Shown: in pieces, positions 12,801 to 24,211 of the stretch | How positions within the stretch are numbered: position 1 is the first letter of the stretch | Layout: each line of letters begins with the position of its first letter | Assembly (NCBI GenBank): GCA_027946555.1 | Contig: JAPEVC010000037.1 | Location: 1-64,000 of the forward strand | DNA length: 64,000 bases | Source of the DNA: Gnomoniopsis sp. IMI 355080 | Taxonomy: Eukaryota > Ascomycota > Sordariomycetes > Diaporthales > Gnomoniaceae | Direction: 5' to 3' | Program-made: the position numbers and the translations under genes | Notes under the pieces: model-generated | What the model saw: only the letters and a program-made list of their open reading frames with translations | The model's database searches: none | What the model was told of the DNA's origin: nothing

Positions 12801-15800
12801 AGCAGTGGAAGCCCCTCCCGTTCCAAACTTGCATGGTCGACGAAGCCACAACCACACTCACCCAGCTTGGCACGGTCGTGGCACGAAGTACGTACAGCAT
12901 AGCAATGTTAAGTGTAGTACTGTACTGTGGTACATAGTCTGGCGCCCATTGCTGCCATGAGCTAAGTGAAGGCTTGGAACAGTACTATGTAATGGCAACA
13001 GCATGATGCCATCAAGCACCGCTAACCTCAAAACCCACTTGGCACTTACTTCCCCGGAAGGGCGGAGGGCCATGTGTCACCTCAGAATGGATCCTTTTCT
13101 CCACGATATCCACGATCCTCAGGGGCACTCGGCATTTTGGGACTAACAAGTCATATTCCATCAGCACATCTGTCGGTGTAGGAGTCAACGTGCACGCCAT
13201 GTTTACTGTGTACGCAATGGGAGAAGCAGATGGCCAGACTGCGTGTCTGCTTCGCAAGCCCCCCGTGCCAGTCCCTATGGCCATGGTGGATCACTCTAGC
13301 CGCAGTCTGAGACTGCACCGTGCCGTGCTCGTCCTGTACCTTGATGGCTTGCCGAGAGGCGCAAAGAAACTTTGATCCTCGCAGCAAACACCGAACAAAG
13401 ACGTGATCATTGCCAACGTTGACATGATGTGTTCGTGCTGCGTTGTGGGGACCCCAATGGACAATTTGCTCATTGTATAGGTGTCTCAAGCCGGCCCCGA
13501 TGATGCTCGTAAGCTAATTATCACGAACCGGTGGACTGGGCTCACGAGCTTGTTAGCCAAGCCATTCAGGACTGTTTCATGACATAAACACTCGAAGCTT
13601 AGGCAATTACCTCATATTCCTCATCATGACCCAATATCAATCCTCCCCATGGGCCCCAGCCACAGCAACGTCCGAGCACTCCGATGGCCGACACACGAGT
13701 CTACGGACCGACACTCTGCCGGATTTTCTTTGTGGGCGAGCTCAAATCAGATCATCCTCCCACATTTCTAAATTTTGACAGCTTGAATTAGCTTGCTGAT
13801 CCTGCGATCAAACCTGGGCTCTTGCAAGGGTTGTCCTTGTATTCGCGTCGTGGAGCCGCAAATGACTTCCAACGACACGAGGACTTTCTGCTTGCCATAT
13901 CCAATGTTCCAAAGATAGAAACATATCATTGCATCGCCTTGGATAGCGATGGGCGTCTTGGTCCCAACGCGCCAAACGCACTCTGTCTCGCCAGGTCGTC
14001 GCGCGGCTCTTAAAGCGCCGCGACTGGCTTCTTGTGTGGGTAATAACGCCTTTCGCTATACGTCCTTGCCTCTCCAATGGCCGGCCTATGCATTGATTTC
14101 AAGGTAAAGTTCAGGTAACGTCTGACCTCATGTTGAATTAAGCAGTCCAAGACCCTGGAAAGCCCAGGACCCTCAGGTACTGGGGCAGCTGATGTTCTGC
14201 AAGCCCTGTCCTCGCGGTTTGTTCACCATGTGCCTCCTCTGGCTGGAAGTTTATCTGCTTGCACCCAGGTTGCTTTGGAGAGGCGGGGGTCTCACGGTGC
14301 TTTCACGCGCTAATACAGATAATATCACGGTTTCGTCAGGTGCGCACAATGAACAGGGGGGGTTTTGCCGATGCAATCAATACATAGTACGTGCCACGGC
14401 ATCCTCTCGCTCGGCCGCTGCGACGGCAACCGGATGTTTGTGTGCACAAACGCACGGCTGGGGAAGATCTGCTGCGTAATTCGTATCCTCCTGATAACAC
14501 CCGCATGGTGGTATAGAAAGAGAGTTAGGGCGTGGGGGTTGGTTGCAAATCCGAAAGATTTGTCCTCGAATGACTGATGGATAGCGGAATTGCACTGAAC
14601 AATCTCGCCCGTCTGCCTGCTGCTGATAGCTATCTATCACCAAGCCACACTGTGGGGCTGCAAGCAGCATCCGCAACCGTTTGCTCATTGCTCGACTTTT
14701 CCGGCGTGTCCCCGTTTCGGCAAGCCGTCTGCCATGGAGCAGCACTGTACGGATGGGATGGTCGAGAACCACACACCCAATGCGACCCATCCATCCCACG
14801 CGCCTTGCCCAACCGCTGCTTCAGAACCAGGACACGCCGAAAAAAAGAGAGAAAAACTTTCCACCTCGCCAAACACAAAATATCCCTTGCAAGGCTGTAG
14901 GCGAATGATCCCGGACCCCACGTCACATTCCGAACGGAGCTGTGGTCGTCCTGACACCTACGGCATCGGGCGGGCAGCGGGGCCGGGAGCCTTCACCGTG
15001 AATTGGCGTGGGTCCACCATGTGTTTTCGAGATGACCGCAACTTTGGAGAGCCTCTCTTTTTTTTCCCCTGGTCAATCGTTCTAGAAGCACTTCGATAAT
15101 CAGACAGGGTAGGTATCGTCGGTATGTGTCAGTTGTCACAGTCAGTAGACGGCAAAAGTCATGTCTTCCCCGGGCGCCAAAGTACTCAAACGGCATTGTG
15201 AAGTGTCACAACCGCCGCCCCGCTCTGGATTTGCCCAGCATCTACTTGGACGATCTGGCTCTTCGGCCAGTCCTATGATATTTTTGCACGACAACGCATA
15301 GGGACAGGCTGCTGGCCTGGGCTGGCCAGGGCTGGCCAGATTGAAGAAGAGCACACACCGCGCGCACATGGCGGGATGGGTCACAATACAGAACAGAATG
15401 GGGCCTTGTCATGTCATGAGCCGAAGCGGGCACCCACGGGACGAGCGGTCGAACGCCTGGGGTGCGCATCGTTTTCAGGGGCAGAGCTGTTTCTGACTTG
15501 GGGGGAAAGGGTCCCCCGTTGGTCTGTGTGATGGAGCACACACTCACAGATTGCGATCTGGTGGTCAAGAGGCGATGGTGCCCTTCGGTAGATCATTTCG
15601 ACTGTTGCGATTTTTAAATTTTTTCATTTTTTTTTTTTCATCCTTCCCCTGCCTAAGGGATGACTCTGTTCTCCCTTGTCCAGCTGCCGCAAGTGCGCAA
15701 GCATCACAAACGAGAAAAGCAAGCGAAATCCGCCGCCCCATGTGAGTTGGTGAAAGTTTTTCTTCTGACTGCTCATGGCTGTGCATCACAAAATTGATGC

Positions 15801-18270
15801 GGCAACCATCGGTTGGTTTAGGCAGCCGAGGGTCCTTGTGGAGAACACCTGGGATACCTGAAGTCAGGGTGGGCAAAAACGCCTGGATATGAACTTGGGG
15901 GCCACGAACGCAGCCAGAGCGAAAACGGCAGAGAAACGGGGGATCTGCTACTAGGCCAGAATGTTCTCGATTTGGGCATCTAAGCGAGACTACCTGATCA
16001 AGGTCACCCGCCCGTTGAGGTTCATGTTGGCGCCCGTCGGTGCTCCATTTGCATGACCAGGAAGAATGGCAAGGCTCAGGAGGGCGCGATGTCGACGGAA
16101 TACATGCACTGCCATTGAACAAATGGCAGCTTGGCACAAGGTGCTGCGCATTTGCTCAACGTCGTCAAGGGCCTCATTCCTTGCAAGATCACAAGACCAC
16201 CCGAGTGACTCGCTAGGCGGGCAGGCGGGCAGGCAGGCTCACGAGTGGACCATGTTTGCGTTCCAGTCCAATACGACAGACAGTCTCACTATCACACCCT
16301 CTTGTTCTACTTGTGTAGACCACGGCCAGCGGCCTCAGCAAAAGGCCTTCGAGCCATTAGAGCACCCCAGCTGGCCAAGCCTCCTAGCTGCAGGTACGCC
16401 GAATAAACTTCCGGGATTGGGACCTACCTTTTGTTGTTCCGCACTTGGATATGTCTAGACTGTCATATCAACATCCAGGGCTCTTATCAACAACAAGCAG
16501 GAGGTCGTCATCTCCAAGCCAATCCAGTCCTCGAGGGTGCCCCTCGACACATGCACGTCGGCAATTGTGGCGTTCTGCAGGTGTGGCATCCACAACAGGC
16601 CTGGAGGGGGGCAGCGGGGGTCCATCACTGTCTGGCAGTTTAGCTGGATGCTGGGAGCAATGATTTACGCGAAAGAGTGGTGGGTGGTCCAGGCTTTTGG
16701 TGCGGGATGCGAGATATGCTGTCGCCTGCGTATCGCTGGAGATAGTAGATCTGCATTGCATGGCGTGCATCACAGCAAGACAAGTATGCACGTCGCGCCG
16801 GTTTCAGGGGTCTGATACGTCGGATAATGTTTGTTCCCGACGGGTTTTTAAAGATGGCATAAGGGTCGTTGGCTTTGTGATGGCAGGGTCCTGGGCTTTG
16901 CTGAGGCTTTCGAGCTTGTCCAAGGCCTAGTGGCGCACCGGCCCTAAAGTCAATGTCCATCTCGGCCATTGTTTACTAGCCGTCAGGTAGAACACCAAGC
17001 ACCAATGAGCAGCGACTCCTCTGTTCTAGTAGTACGATGCTTGGTTTCTGTTAGTCTCCCGAGTTTCAATACACAACCTCGCAAAGGCGTTGATGAGGCG
17101 GTCGAGGCTTTGGTGGACGTTCGGATCGAGATGCGCCGCTGAGCTGGCTCAGGAAGCGTCCGAGTTGTGTACCTGACATCGCAAGTCTCCGAAGCATGCA
17201 ATGCTCATTGCTTTTGACTTGTATGTGTTGCACGACATGCTAAGCCCACGTGCTTTCTTTGATAGAGGCTGACATCAGACCAGGCATGGCTACCTATTCG
17301 TCGAGTCACAGGGAATAGCCGCAGACTATCGCGGAGCATCCTGTTCTGGCGCTCGTGTATGTTTCCAGCGGTGCAGTCTTGAGGTACCTGATTCGTATCT
17401 CTAGGATCACGGGCGCTCATCTTTGGATCGTGGTTGCCTTTAGTCTGATAAGTGACAGCACTGTCAATAAGGAAAACTTTACGCACACAGCCGTGTGACT
17501 TCGTACAGCCGGAATCAACGAGGAAACGCAGCACCGATCTTCAATGTCCAGCTGCTCAGACTTATGACGCTTGGTGGACGTATACCATGTTCAATTGACA
17601 TACTTCGCTCGGTCCCCATTGCTGGGGCCCATTGTGTACGTAGTCGTCTCAAATTCTTACATGCACGAGAAATGATGCTCCTAAGGAGTGTTCATGAGGG
17701 AGTTACTACTGACGCTGCTTGAAGTTGCAATTGGGTGTCCTATACGATTGGCTCAATGGTCCTGGGACCATACCAATATCACCGTCGTTGACGTGGTCCC
17801 GAGGTCCGTCTCCCACTCTTCTCTGGCTGAAGGAGCAATCAGCTCTTGCAGATACTGGTGCAATTTGAGATAGCCGGTATGGTTTCAAGCGAAATGTCTA
17901 GCTAACGGTGCGAAGCTGTTTGGATCGCGTGAGCCAGCGACCTACAAGAATATGTTGAAGAGGCAGATTTGCGCGGCGAAGCGAGCTGGGCTTGGAAATG
18001 CCCAGGTGCGTATTGCTCTGGTGGGCATACGCATTGTAACTTTGCAAGCGTGTATAAGTCCTAACACACAAACCTATTTGCCTGTTCTTCAATATCTCGC
18101 GTTCTTGACCGTATGCTGAGTTTTTTGTGACGAGAAGGTAGCCTGGGGATAGTATGGGGTCTTACGATCTCCGATGATATGGTTTCACTATTCCATTAAC
18201 GTCAAGTTCGGCGATTTAATTCGTATCACGGCCGCGGCAGTATTCGATGTACCAATAACAGCGGCCCAGA
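9858..18270. other. Gene-poor interval upstream of the ECL1-family gene
   Basis: About 8.4 kb without a gene I can support. Open frames are short, overlap on both strands and carry no known motif. The part nearest 9858 should hold the promoter and 5' leader of the ECL1-family gene. Simple-sequence features: T11 at 11604-11614, a CTCTGA tandem near 12075-12095, GGCTGGCC-type repeats near 15310-15340, a T run near 15629-15639 and GGCAGGC repeats near 16217-16236. Confidence 0.45.
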
Positions 18271-18293
18271 TCGTCAATAACTTTAGTGGAGAT

Positions 18294-18660
18294 CATTGGG
18301 GATAAAGCCTCCGTCATCACTGGAGCTAATTAGGTAGCCAGCCGAGTATTGGGATCAGAACGGCCACTGAGATCGTCAAAGCCTTGCCCGCTCAAATTTT
18401 AATCGCTTCAAACTCGAGTACGACAGTCGAACCAATTCTTGATGCAAACAGACTGACAGTTGTCTCAAGACTGTATTCCTCCCCCATTCAGGGGTCCAAA
18501 ACCCATTACATATCGCCGCCAAAGACATGTTGGCCGTTGCGCCCATCTTCTACGTCCGCATCGACAGCACTGGAGTGATGGCAATCGGAGACTTCATCGT
18601 CGATAAGCAGCAGACTATGTATGCCCAAAATTGGTTCATTCTTGAGGATATGAAGCTGCT
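18294..18660 (+). pseudogene. Possible decayed short-chain dehydrogenase
   Basis: Three fragments in two different frames recall a fungal SDR (NAD(P)-binding dehydrogenase). At about 18294-18330 the frame reads IGDKASVITGAN followed at once by a TAG, like the start of a TGxxxGxG nucleotide-binding motif. At about 18384-18440 the frame reads LPAQILIASNSS..VEPILDAN, like the region after the second strand. At about 18520-18612 it reads VRIDSTGVMAIGDF, resembling the NNAGVMAI segment near the active site. No YxxxK motif was found. Stops and frame changes separate the pieces, so if the assignment is right this is a dead gene. The match is by eye and weak. Confidence 0.35.
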
Positions 18661-19679
18661 AGGATCCAGTACGATCCTGTAGATATGTGTAGCTCATACA
18701 GCAGCGGTGCCAACTTATCACCGATTTAAATCCTCGGCATGTGATCATTGTTGGTTGACCCCTCCTGACAGGATGTCAAGTCTACCTGTAGGCCAAGTAA
18801 TAAAGAGGCGTGGTGCCGGCAAACGGCTTCAGGCTGGAAATCCTTCGGACTCCTCATTTTCTGTACGGAGCCCTAGAAGCCTCCTCGCTGATGAACGCGA
18901 GTTTGTTGGCGCTAACGCCGCAGCGGAGGCTTTCTATCAAGCATCCAGCTTCTTTTAATACATTCGTTACATTGTCGCCGGAGGCACCGCAAATGGGAAA
19001 GACTTCGACTCTGGCCGCAAGCTTAAGGGGTGGATGATTCAGACTGGACATGTGGATATGGCAGAACAGCAATTCCTTGTACCGCTAAATCAATGGCCTT
19101 TAGAGCCTGCGGATGAAATACTCTGAGGCTGAAGCAGTCTTAACTGGCTCAAGTTCCTCGGGCGGCACGACAAAGCTTCTAGCGGCTGGCAGCGTATCTC
19201 TAGGCGAGATTCCAGGACTGTTGGAAGGAGTCCGCCGAGACATCACGAATTGCAACATGCGCTTGTTTTGGATCTGTCAGTCTCCTCACAAGGACACATA
19301 CGCTGCAACAAGTCTTGCTTCTGGCAAACAACAGTGAACGGTGTTTATAGACACAAGCCTGAGTAGCAACAGTGCAAGAACCTGAGGGAAAGACAACCAG
19401 ATAAATTACATTACGGCCGAGCTTGGAGCGTGGTCTGAGGGGAACAATGGGTGAGCTTCTTAAGAAACGGTAGACGCAGAGCAAATGGGCAGGCTCTCTT
19501 GTGTTGGCGTGGGGGGAAAAGGTCGGCCAACAGAAGGCGTCTGCTCAGTGATTCAACACTCATTACGCCGTATTGAGCTTTCTCGTACGAACATGACTAA
19601 GAAAGCTGCGACGGCTTGCAGTTGTATATACAAATGTAACATTGCTCTTAAATACTGCTTCGTATTCATGAGCCACGGA

Positions 19680-21146
19680 TCAAGACGACTCACAGTTGCG
19701 GCAAAACCATGCTTCGTCCTCCCCGGGCAAATCCTCCAGCCCTGTACAACCTATATGGAACCATTCCATTTGGCAATCAGAGCCGTCACAACCTATCATC
19801 TGCCCGAAGCTTACACCACCACAGTAGCAATATCTCTGCTCTGTCACGCCATTGGTGTACCCAGCTAACTCCTTCGTTGGAGCTGCACGCCGCCTTTTAT
19901 TTTCACTGGGTTGTTTGTCGTCCACAGCCTTTCGCTTCTCACCCATAGATTTCTCGTTGTTCTCATACTCGTCCTCACCCTCGCTGCCGTGCGCAACATT
20001 GCGGACAGGATCTCGCAACGCATTCACCACCTTCTCAACTCCCATATCGTCCCCTTCCTTGGTCTCCGCAATCTCTGGGTCAATCCATCCCTCCGTATAG
20101 CTCCCACCAAAATCAATGATCCACAGCTCATCCGACGAGTCAACCACGAAGTTGTCGCCCTTTGCATCTCCCCATATGATACCATGCTCATGGAGGGTGT
20201 CCTTGATATACTCAACCTCTTTGGCCCATTCATCACGTTTTCCTTGCGCAATACAACTTTCGAATTTCTCGGTCAAAGGAACTGGGTCCGGTATGAGCGT
20301 TTGCAAGAAGCCCATGACGAATGTCTTATCGCCTTCCTGTGTCACAATGCCCTCAAGGCGTGGACACCGAATCTTGTCGTGCAAGCCCTTCTTCTCCAGT
20401 CGATGTAGAAGACTGATCTCTCGTTTCGTAGGCTGTATGTTGGCATTGTCCACGCTTTTGAAGAACAAGCTCCTCTTCTTATTGTCTGAAGACGACGTTG
20501 GAACCTCCACAACAGCGGGATGATATGGTGGAGGTGAGTTACTGCAACTCAAGACTTTCAAATTATGAGAAGAAAGCCAAGGCACGTCGATGTCGCGAAT
20601 ATAGTTTGGAACCATTCCAAGATCCGGGCGAAGCTTGGATATCCGTTTTTCCAGGTCTGGTGTGCTCTCTATTTCCTCTGCCTGAAGCCCCCCCTCATGA
20701 GCTTTGAGGTTGTAGAAACGCGCTGGGAAAGTGTACCATTCGAAGAGAGTGTTCTTGCGAACCTGGAATTTGTCTGCCGTTTCGCTGATACTTGACCGCA
20801 AAGGTGAGATCAACCAGTTGTGCAAGGCTTCTTCTGCGTCGACACCGTCTGGGAGCTTCGATCCATTCCCGTTGGTGAGGACGGACGTCCCCAAATCCAC
20901 ACCACTGTCAATGGATTCATCTCGGCTGCTATAGTTTTCTCCGTGAATTGCCCGTTTATAATTAGCCAAGAGTTGAGAGTAGTGTCTCCAGATATCCGAT
21001 TCATTCACAGACGAGCCTATTTTGGGCTTCAGATTGTCGACGTCTGCGATAATATGAAAACGGACCTGAGTGGCCAGAATGGTCAAGGCACAGCTATCCT
21101 CTTCATCGTGGAAAAAGTTGAGAACTTTGTGTGGTGTGTCGTGCAT
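19680..21146 (-). CDS. Kinase-like protein with C-terminal PHD finger
   Basis: Single uninterrupted exon of 488 aa from the ATG at 21146. The open frame runs 13 codons further upstream but without ATG. Residues about 220-380 carry a protein-kinase-like fold of the fungal family often annotated as lipopolysaccharide-kinase-like: a candidate ATP-binding Lys near 230, the catalytic loop GIIWGDAKGDNF with Asp 327, and the metal-binding IIDFGGSYTEGW with DFG at 345-347. A basic stretch (KRKAVDDKQPSENKRRR, about 404-420) could be a nuclear signal. Residues about 440-485 form a PHD finger of the ING type: YCYCGGVSFGQMIGCD...EWFHIGC...WFCRNC, with the C4HC3 set complete. ING-type PHD fingers commonly bind the H3 tail methylated at Lys4. 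The substrate is unknown. The combination is unusual; kinase activity and histone binding are inferred from motifs. Confidence 0.8.
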   Translation of the reverse strand: MHDTPHKVLNFFHDEEDSCALTILATQVRFHIIADVDNLKPKIGSSVNESDIWRHYSQLLANYKRAIHGENYSSRDESIDSGVDLGTSVLTNGNGSKLPDGVDAEEALHNWLISPLRSSISETADKFQVRKNTLFEWYTFPARFYNLKAHEGGLQAEEIESTPDLEKRISKLRPDLGMVPNYIRDIDVPWLSSHNLKVLSCSNSPPPYHPAVVEVPTSSSDNKKRSLFFKSVDNANIQPTKREISLLHRLEKKGLHDKIRCPRLEGIVTQEGDKTFVMGFLQTLIPDPVPLTEKFESCIAQGKRDEWAKEVEYIKDTLHEHGIIWGDAKGDNFVVDSSDELWIIDFGGSYTEGWIDPEIAETKEGDDMGVEKVVNALRDPVRNVAHGSEGEDEYENNEKSMGEKRKAVDDKQPSENKRRRAAPTKELAGYTNGVTEQRYCYCGGVSFGQMIGCDGSDCQMEWFHIGCTGLEDLPGEDEAWFCRNCESS

Positions 21147-22088
21147 GGTGCTATCAGTTGCTGCACTGCCTTCTTTTCGTTCCAATAGTGACTGTGTAGA
21201 ATAAAGTAAAAGTAATGAGAGACTCTCTCATCAGTAATGATTGTACGTATGGGGAAAATTGTACTCGTGATTGTATTGTATTTTTATTTCATAGTAAGGG
21301 CACAATGGATGACATATTATCAGCCTTAGCTCAGGGGTTCTTGCAACTGGCGCGACGGTAAAATCATGACGAATAGACTCGAACCCTGGACTGCTTCTGG
21401 CGTCCGTACGACAAGGAGTTCGCCAGATTAAACCAAACTAGCACCATATAGCTAAATTTTGGATTTGTGACGAATTTCTTCTGCGTTTTTGGGAAAGGTA
21501 TGGACGTCTCACAACATTTTGCAAGACCTCTCAGCCTTTCTCGCCCAAGTGGGTAAAAGCACAAAGCTCTATCAAGACCATGATGAATAGGATGAGTTCT
21601 TTACAAAATTGTGTTTTTTGCCAAGTTTCTCCCGGTGAAAGACTCTGCATCCGATGTGAAACTTCTTTGCTTGATTCAATACTAGACGTCCAAGACGTAT
21701 TATCAACTGACTGGAGCATCATGGAATGGTCTGGCACGACTTTAACTCAATAATGCAATGGTACGGTTCTCGATTGAAAGCTCCCCCAATGCCGAGTGAT
21801 GGATCATTCCACTAGGCGTTGCATACGGTCTATTGTTTATTGTTTATTGTTGGAACAATAGGAATATTTGGAGCCAAAAAGATCAATAAGGAACTCTATG
21901 GAGCCAGTGGAAGTAATTAGAAGGGTCTGCTCTCCCATATAATGCCTAGTGCCGCATCTTTTCCAATTAATCGTAAATATATATAACGTCCTTTCCAATC
22001 AAAATTTGACATCTTCCATTCTCGAATTTGACCAGTGATCCATGAGAGAGAAACTCGGACGTCTACACAAAGCCAAGCCTAAGTAAGG
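21147..22088. other. Intergenic, divergent promoter region
   Basis: Separates the minus-strand kinase-PHD gene from the plus-strand NFKBIL1-like gene, so both promoters should lie here. It is AT-rich in places, with a short tandem (ATTGTTT repeats, about 21832-21852). A tRNA-like stretch at 21365-21455 was examined and rejected. An upstream ATG at 22042 opens a short frame ending just before the gene's own ATG. Confidence 0.5.
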
Positions 22089-23192
22089 ATGTTGCAAAGC
22101 GGTCGTAACGCCCGGTCCCGGCCTGCTGGTAGCCAATCGGCTGATGCCGCGCTGGCCGCCTACTACAGCCTCAACACAAGCCAGGCGGACCCCAGCAACA
22201 CATCATTCTCCACTGCCTCAACCACCACCACCTACGCCGCCGCCGCCTCCACTTACAGCGCCAGGCCAAAACGCATGTCGTTGCTCGCCAATGACCGACT
22301 CTACCATTCCCATTACTACACACAGCGACGCACACAAGAGCGTTCCGGCCGTCAGTGCCATGGCAGCACCTCTCACAAGCCCAACATGACCCAACCCAAC
22401 GGCTCTCAGGGCTCATGCCACCAGAATCCTTCCTCCACCTCCAACTCTTCCCACTACCAAGATCTCGACCCCGATACAGCCTTCCAGGAGTCCGTTCTCG
22501 ATGCGTTGTCCGATGCAGATGGCGCAGCCTACTGGCAGCGCGTTTACGGCGTCGACCTGAGCAACATTCCGCGCACCAAGACCGACCGAATCACTGGCGC
22601 CACCGAGCGTACCACCGACGATGAGCGCATTGCCTATGCTCGTCGCATGATCTTCGAGTCGCAGAAGGGCCCACACGTCAAAGACCAGGAGCGTCGACGC
22701 AGGAGAGTGGAGGCGACCAGGCGCCATGCCGAGGAGGGTCGCGGCGCCGAGAAGATCCGAAGGGAACACAAGGAGCGCATGCGAGCAGCCGAGGCACATC
22801 GCCGCATGCAGGAGGAGATCGAGCGCTCCCTACGTCGCGGCGAGGAGCGGAGGAAGCGGACAGAGATGAAGACCAAGTTTGATGAGTACAGCAAGCGATG
22901 GACTAAGTGGGACGGAGAGCAAACCACCATACCCTGGCCTACCCTCACCAGCGGACGCAAAGGCATCACGGAGAGAGAGATCCGGTCCTTCCTCGTTCGC
23001 GGACTCGAGCTCAAAACGGTGGGTGCCAAGGAGTTCCTGGCAAGGCTCAAAGAGCAGCGTGTCCGCTGGCACCCGGACAAGATGCAACAGAAGATGGGAG
23101 GCAAGGACAACGTGGACAAGGCTGTCATGGCAGACATCACCATGATCTTCCAGGTAATCGATACCTTGTATGACGATATCCGAAAAGCCTAG
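22089..23192 (+). CDS. NFKBIL1-like / J-domain-like protein
   Basis: Intronless frame of 367 aa. The first 120 residues are Ser/Thr/Asn/Gln-rich and look disordered. Residues about 185-270 are a long charged Arg/Glu helix, probably coiled coil. The C-terminal 80 residues carry REIRSFLVRGLELKT, then FLARLKEQRVRWHPDKM (near residue 325) and a closing helix ending in IDTLYDDIRKA. This order (basic coiled coil, then an RWHPDK motif) is typical of fungal relatives of NF-kappa-B inhibitor-like protein 1. The HPD tripeptide is the one J-domains use to stimulate Hsp70, but the rest of a classical J-domain is not evident. Function in fungi is not established. A short upstream frame (from 22042) might affect translation. 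Confidence 0.7.
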   Translation: MLQSGRNARSRPAGSQSADAALAAYYSLNTSQADPSNTSFSTASTTTTYAAAASTYSARPKRMSLLANDRLYHSHYYTQRRTQERSGRQCHGSTSHKPNMTQPNGSQGSCHQNPSSTSNSSHYQDLDPDTAFQESVLDALSDADGAAYWQRVYGVDLSNIPRTKTDRITGATERTTDDERIAYARRMIFESQKGPHVKDQERRRRRVEATRRHAEEGRGAEKIRREHKERMRAAEAHRRMQEEIERSLRRGEERRKRTEMKTKFDEYSKRWTKWDGEQTTIPWPTLTSGRKGITEREIRSFLVRGLELKTVGAKEFLARLKEQRVRWHPDKMQQKMGGKDNVDKAVMADITMIFQVIDTLYDDIRKA

Positions 23193-24211
23193 TGGGACGC
23201 GCCTCTAGATGGTGTTGTAAAAAAGACATGACATTCACGAGAGGGCACGGAGGAAAATGGCGTTACGGTTGATATCAGGGATGTTTTACAGGTCGGAGAA
23301 TACCCAACGATACCCAGGGAATTGATCATTTCAATTCAATGCAACGACGAAGAACTTTCTTCAAGAGTGTCCTGATGACGGTCCATGTTAGCTATCGGGC
23401 GCAGCTCAGATTGTAGCCCTGTTCAAAGGTGACCATTATGAAGGAGCTGTTTTCATGTCTACAACTACAGCGTAAGCGTGCACGACAATTGGCCTCTCTT
23501 GATTATTCACATTCCCCTGAGACAGGTCCCTCTACTTGCTTGGATGCCGCATTGCATCATGTGTCATGGTATTTAGAACGAATTCGTTTCTGTGTGGGTC
23601 AGCCCTTCACACACTCTGACTACAAAGGTGCCTAGGTAGGCAGACGGGTGACTTATTGCTTATGGGCATGAGAACGCAGTTAGACATTGATACCACATAG
23701 TTTGCGATCATGAAACACTATTCACAAACAGCGCAACCCCATTTCGTTTCTAAGCCTAGATTACAGCAGGCTGTGTATGAAAATGTGGTGTGTGGGCTGT
23801 CGAACATGATCAGCAGTCTGGATATTGGAGATGAGTGAAAATGCGTTTCCATATCGATAGTAAGGAACACTGCGTGAAAGGTGTCTGAAGTTGGAAAGTG
23901 AACCTGTAAAACGGGCCTGTCACTTACCACCTCAATATCTGCTGTGTCAAATATCCCCACCCAGATCACAGTACCTTGTGTGAAATTGTAGAGCTTGCTC
24001 AAGGCGGTGGTTATAAAAGGTTCGGTCGTGCTGGGAAACGGGTTGTGCCCGCGGAAGTCGACTGAGGATAGAATATATCTATGAATTACGCATACTAATC
24101 GAACACAACGCCGTGCTGAATGCTGATCTTGACCCGTGTCCCAAGTACAGCAAAGTATTACCGCTATGATTGTTACATGAGCATATATAATAATAAGTGG
24201 ACAAGGCTCTC
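23193..24211. other. Intergenic, between convergent genes
   Basis: Lies between the 3' ends of the NFKBIL1-like and CAP10 genes. A CCTAGGTAGG box sits at 23631-23640. One minus-strand frame stays open for about 500 nt (23718 to about 24220), overlapping the end of the CAP10 gene, but has no domain I recognise and probably reflects chance. Confidence 0.45.

Noticed and set aside
15565..16137. 190-aa minus-strand frame
   Set aside because: Composition is erratic (Cys, His, Pro and Lys clusters), its C-terminal end is translated homopolymer and no motif is present.
16640..16969. 109-aa minus-strand frame with a good start context (MAEMDIDFRAG)
   Set aside because: No domain, no convincing splice partner and no protein-like conservation that I can judge; kept only as a note.
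21365..21455. tRNA-like stretch on the minus strand with GGTTCGAGTC B-box and a 6-bp stem CTGGCG/CGCCAG
   Set aside because: The T arm does not pair (CAGGG against CTATT), the anticodon loop lacks the conserved T33, and no acceptor stem forms. At best a decayed tRNA.
23718..24002. 94-aa minus-strand frame, open for about 500 nt stop to stop
   Set aside because: No recognised motif, it overlaps the end of the CAP10 gene, and a stretch of this length is expected by chance in a 64-kb window.
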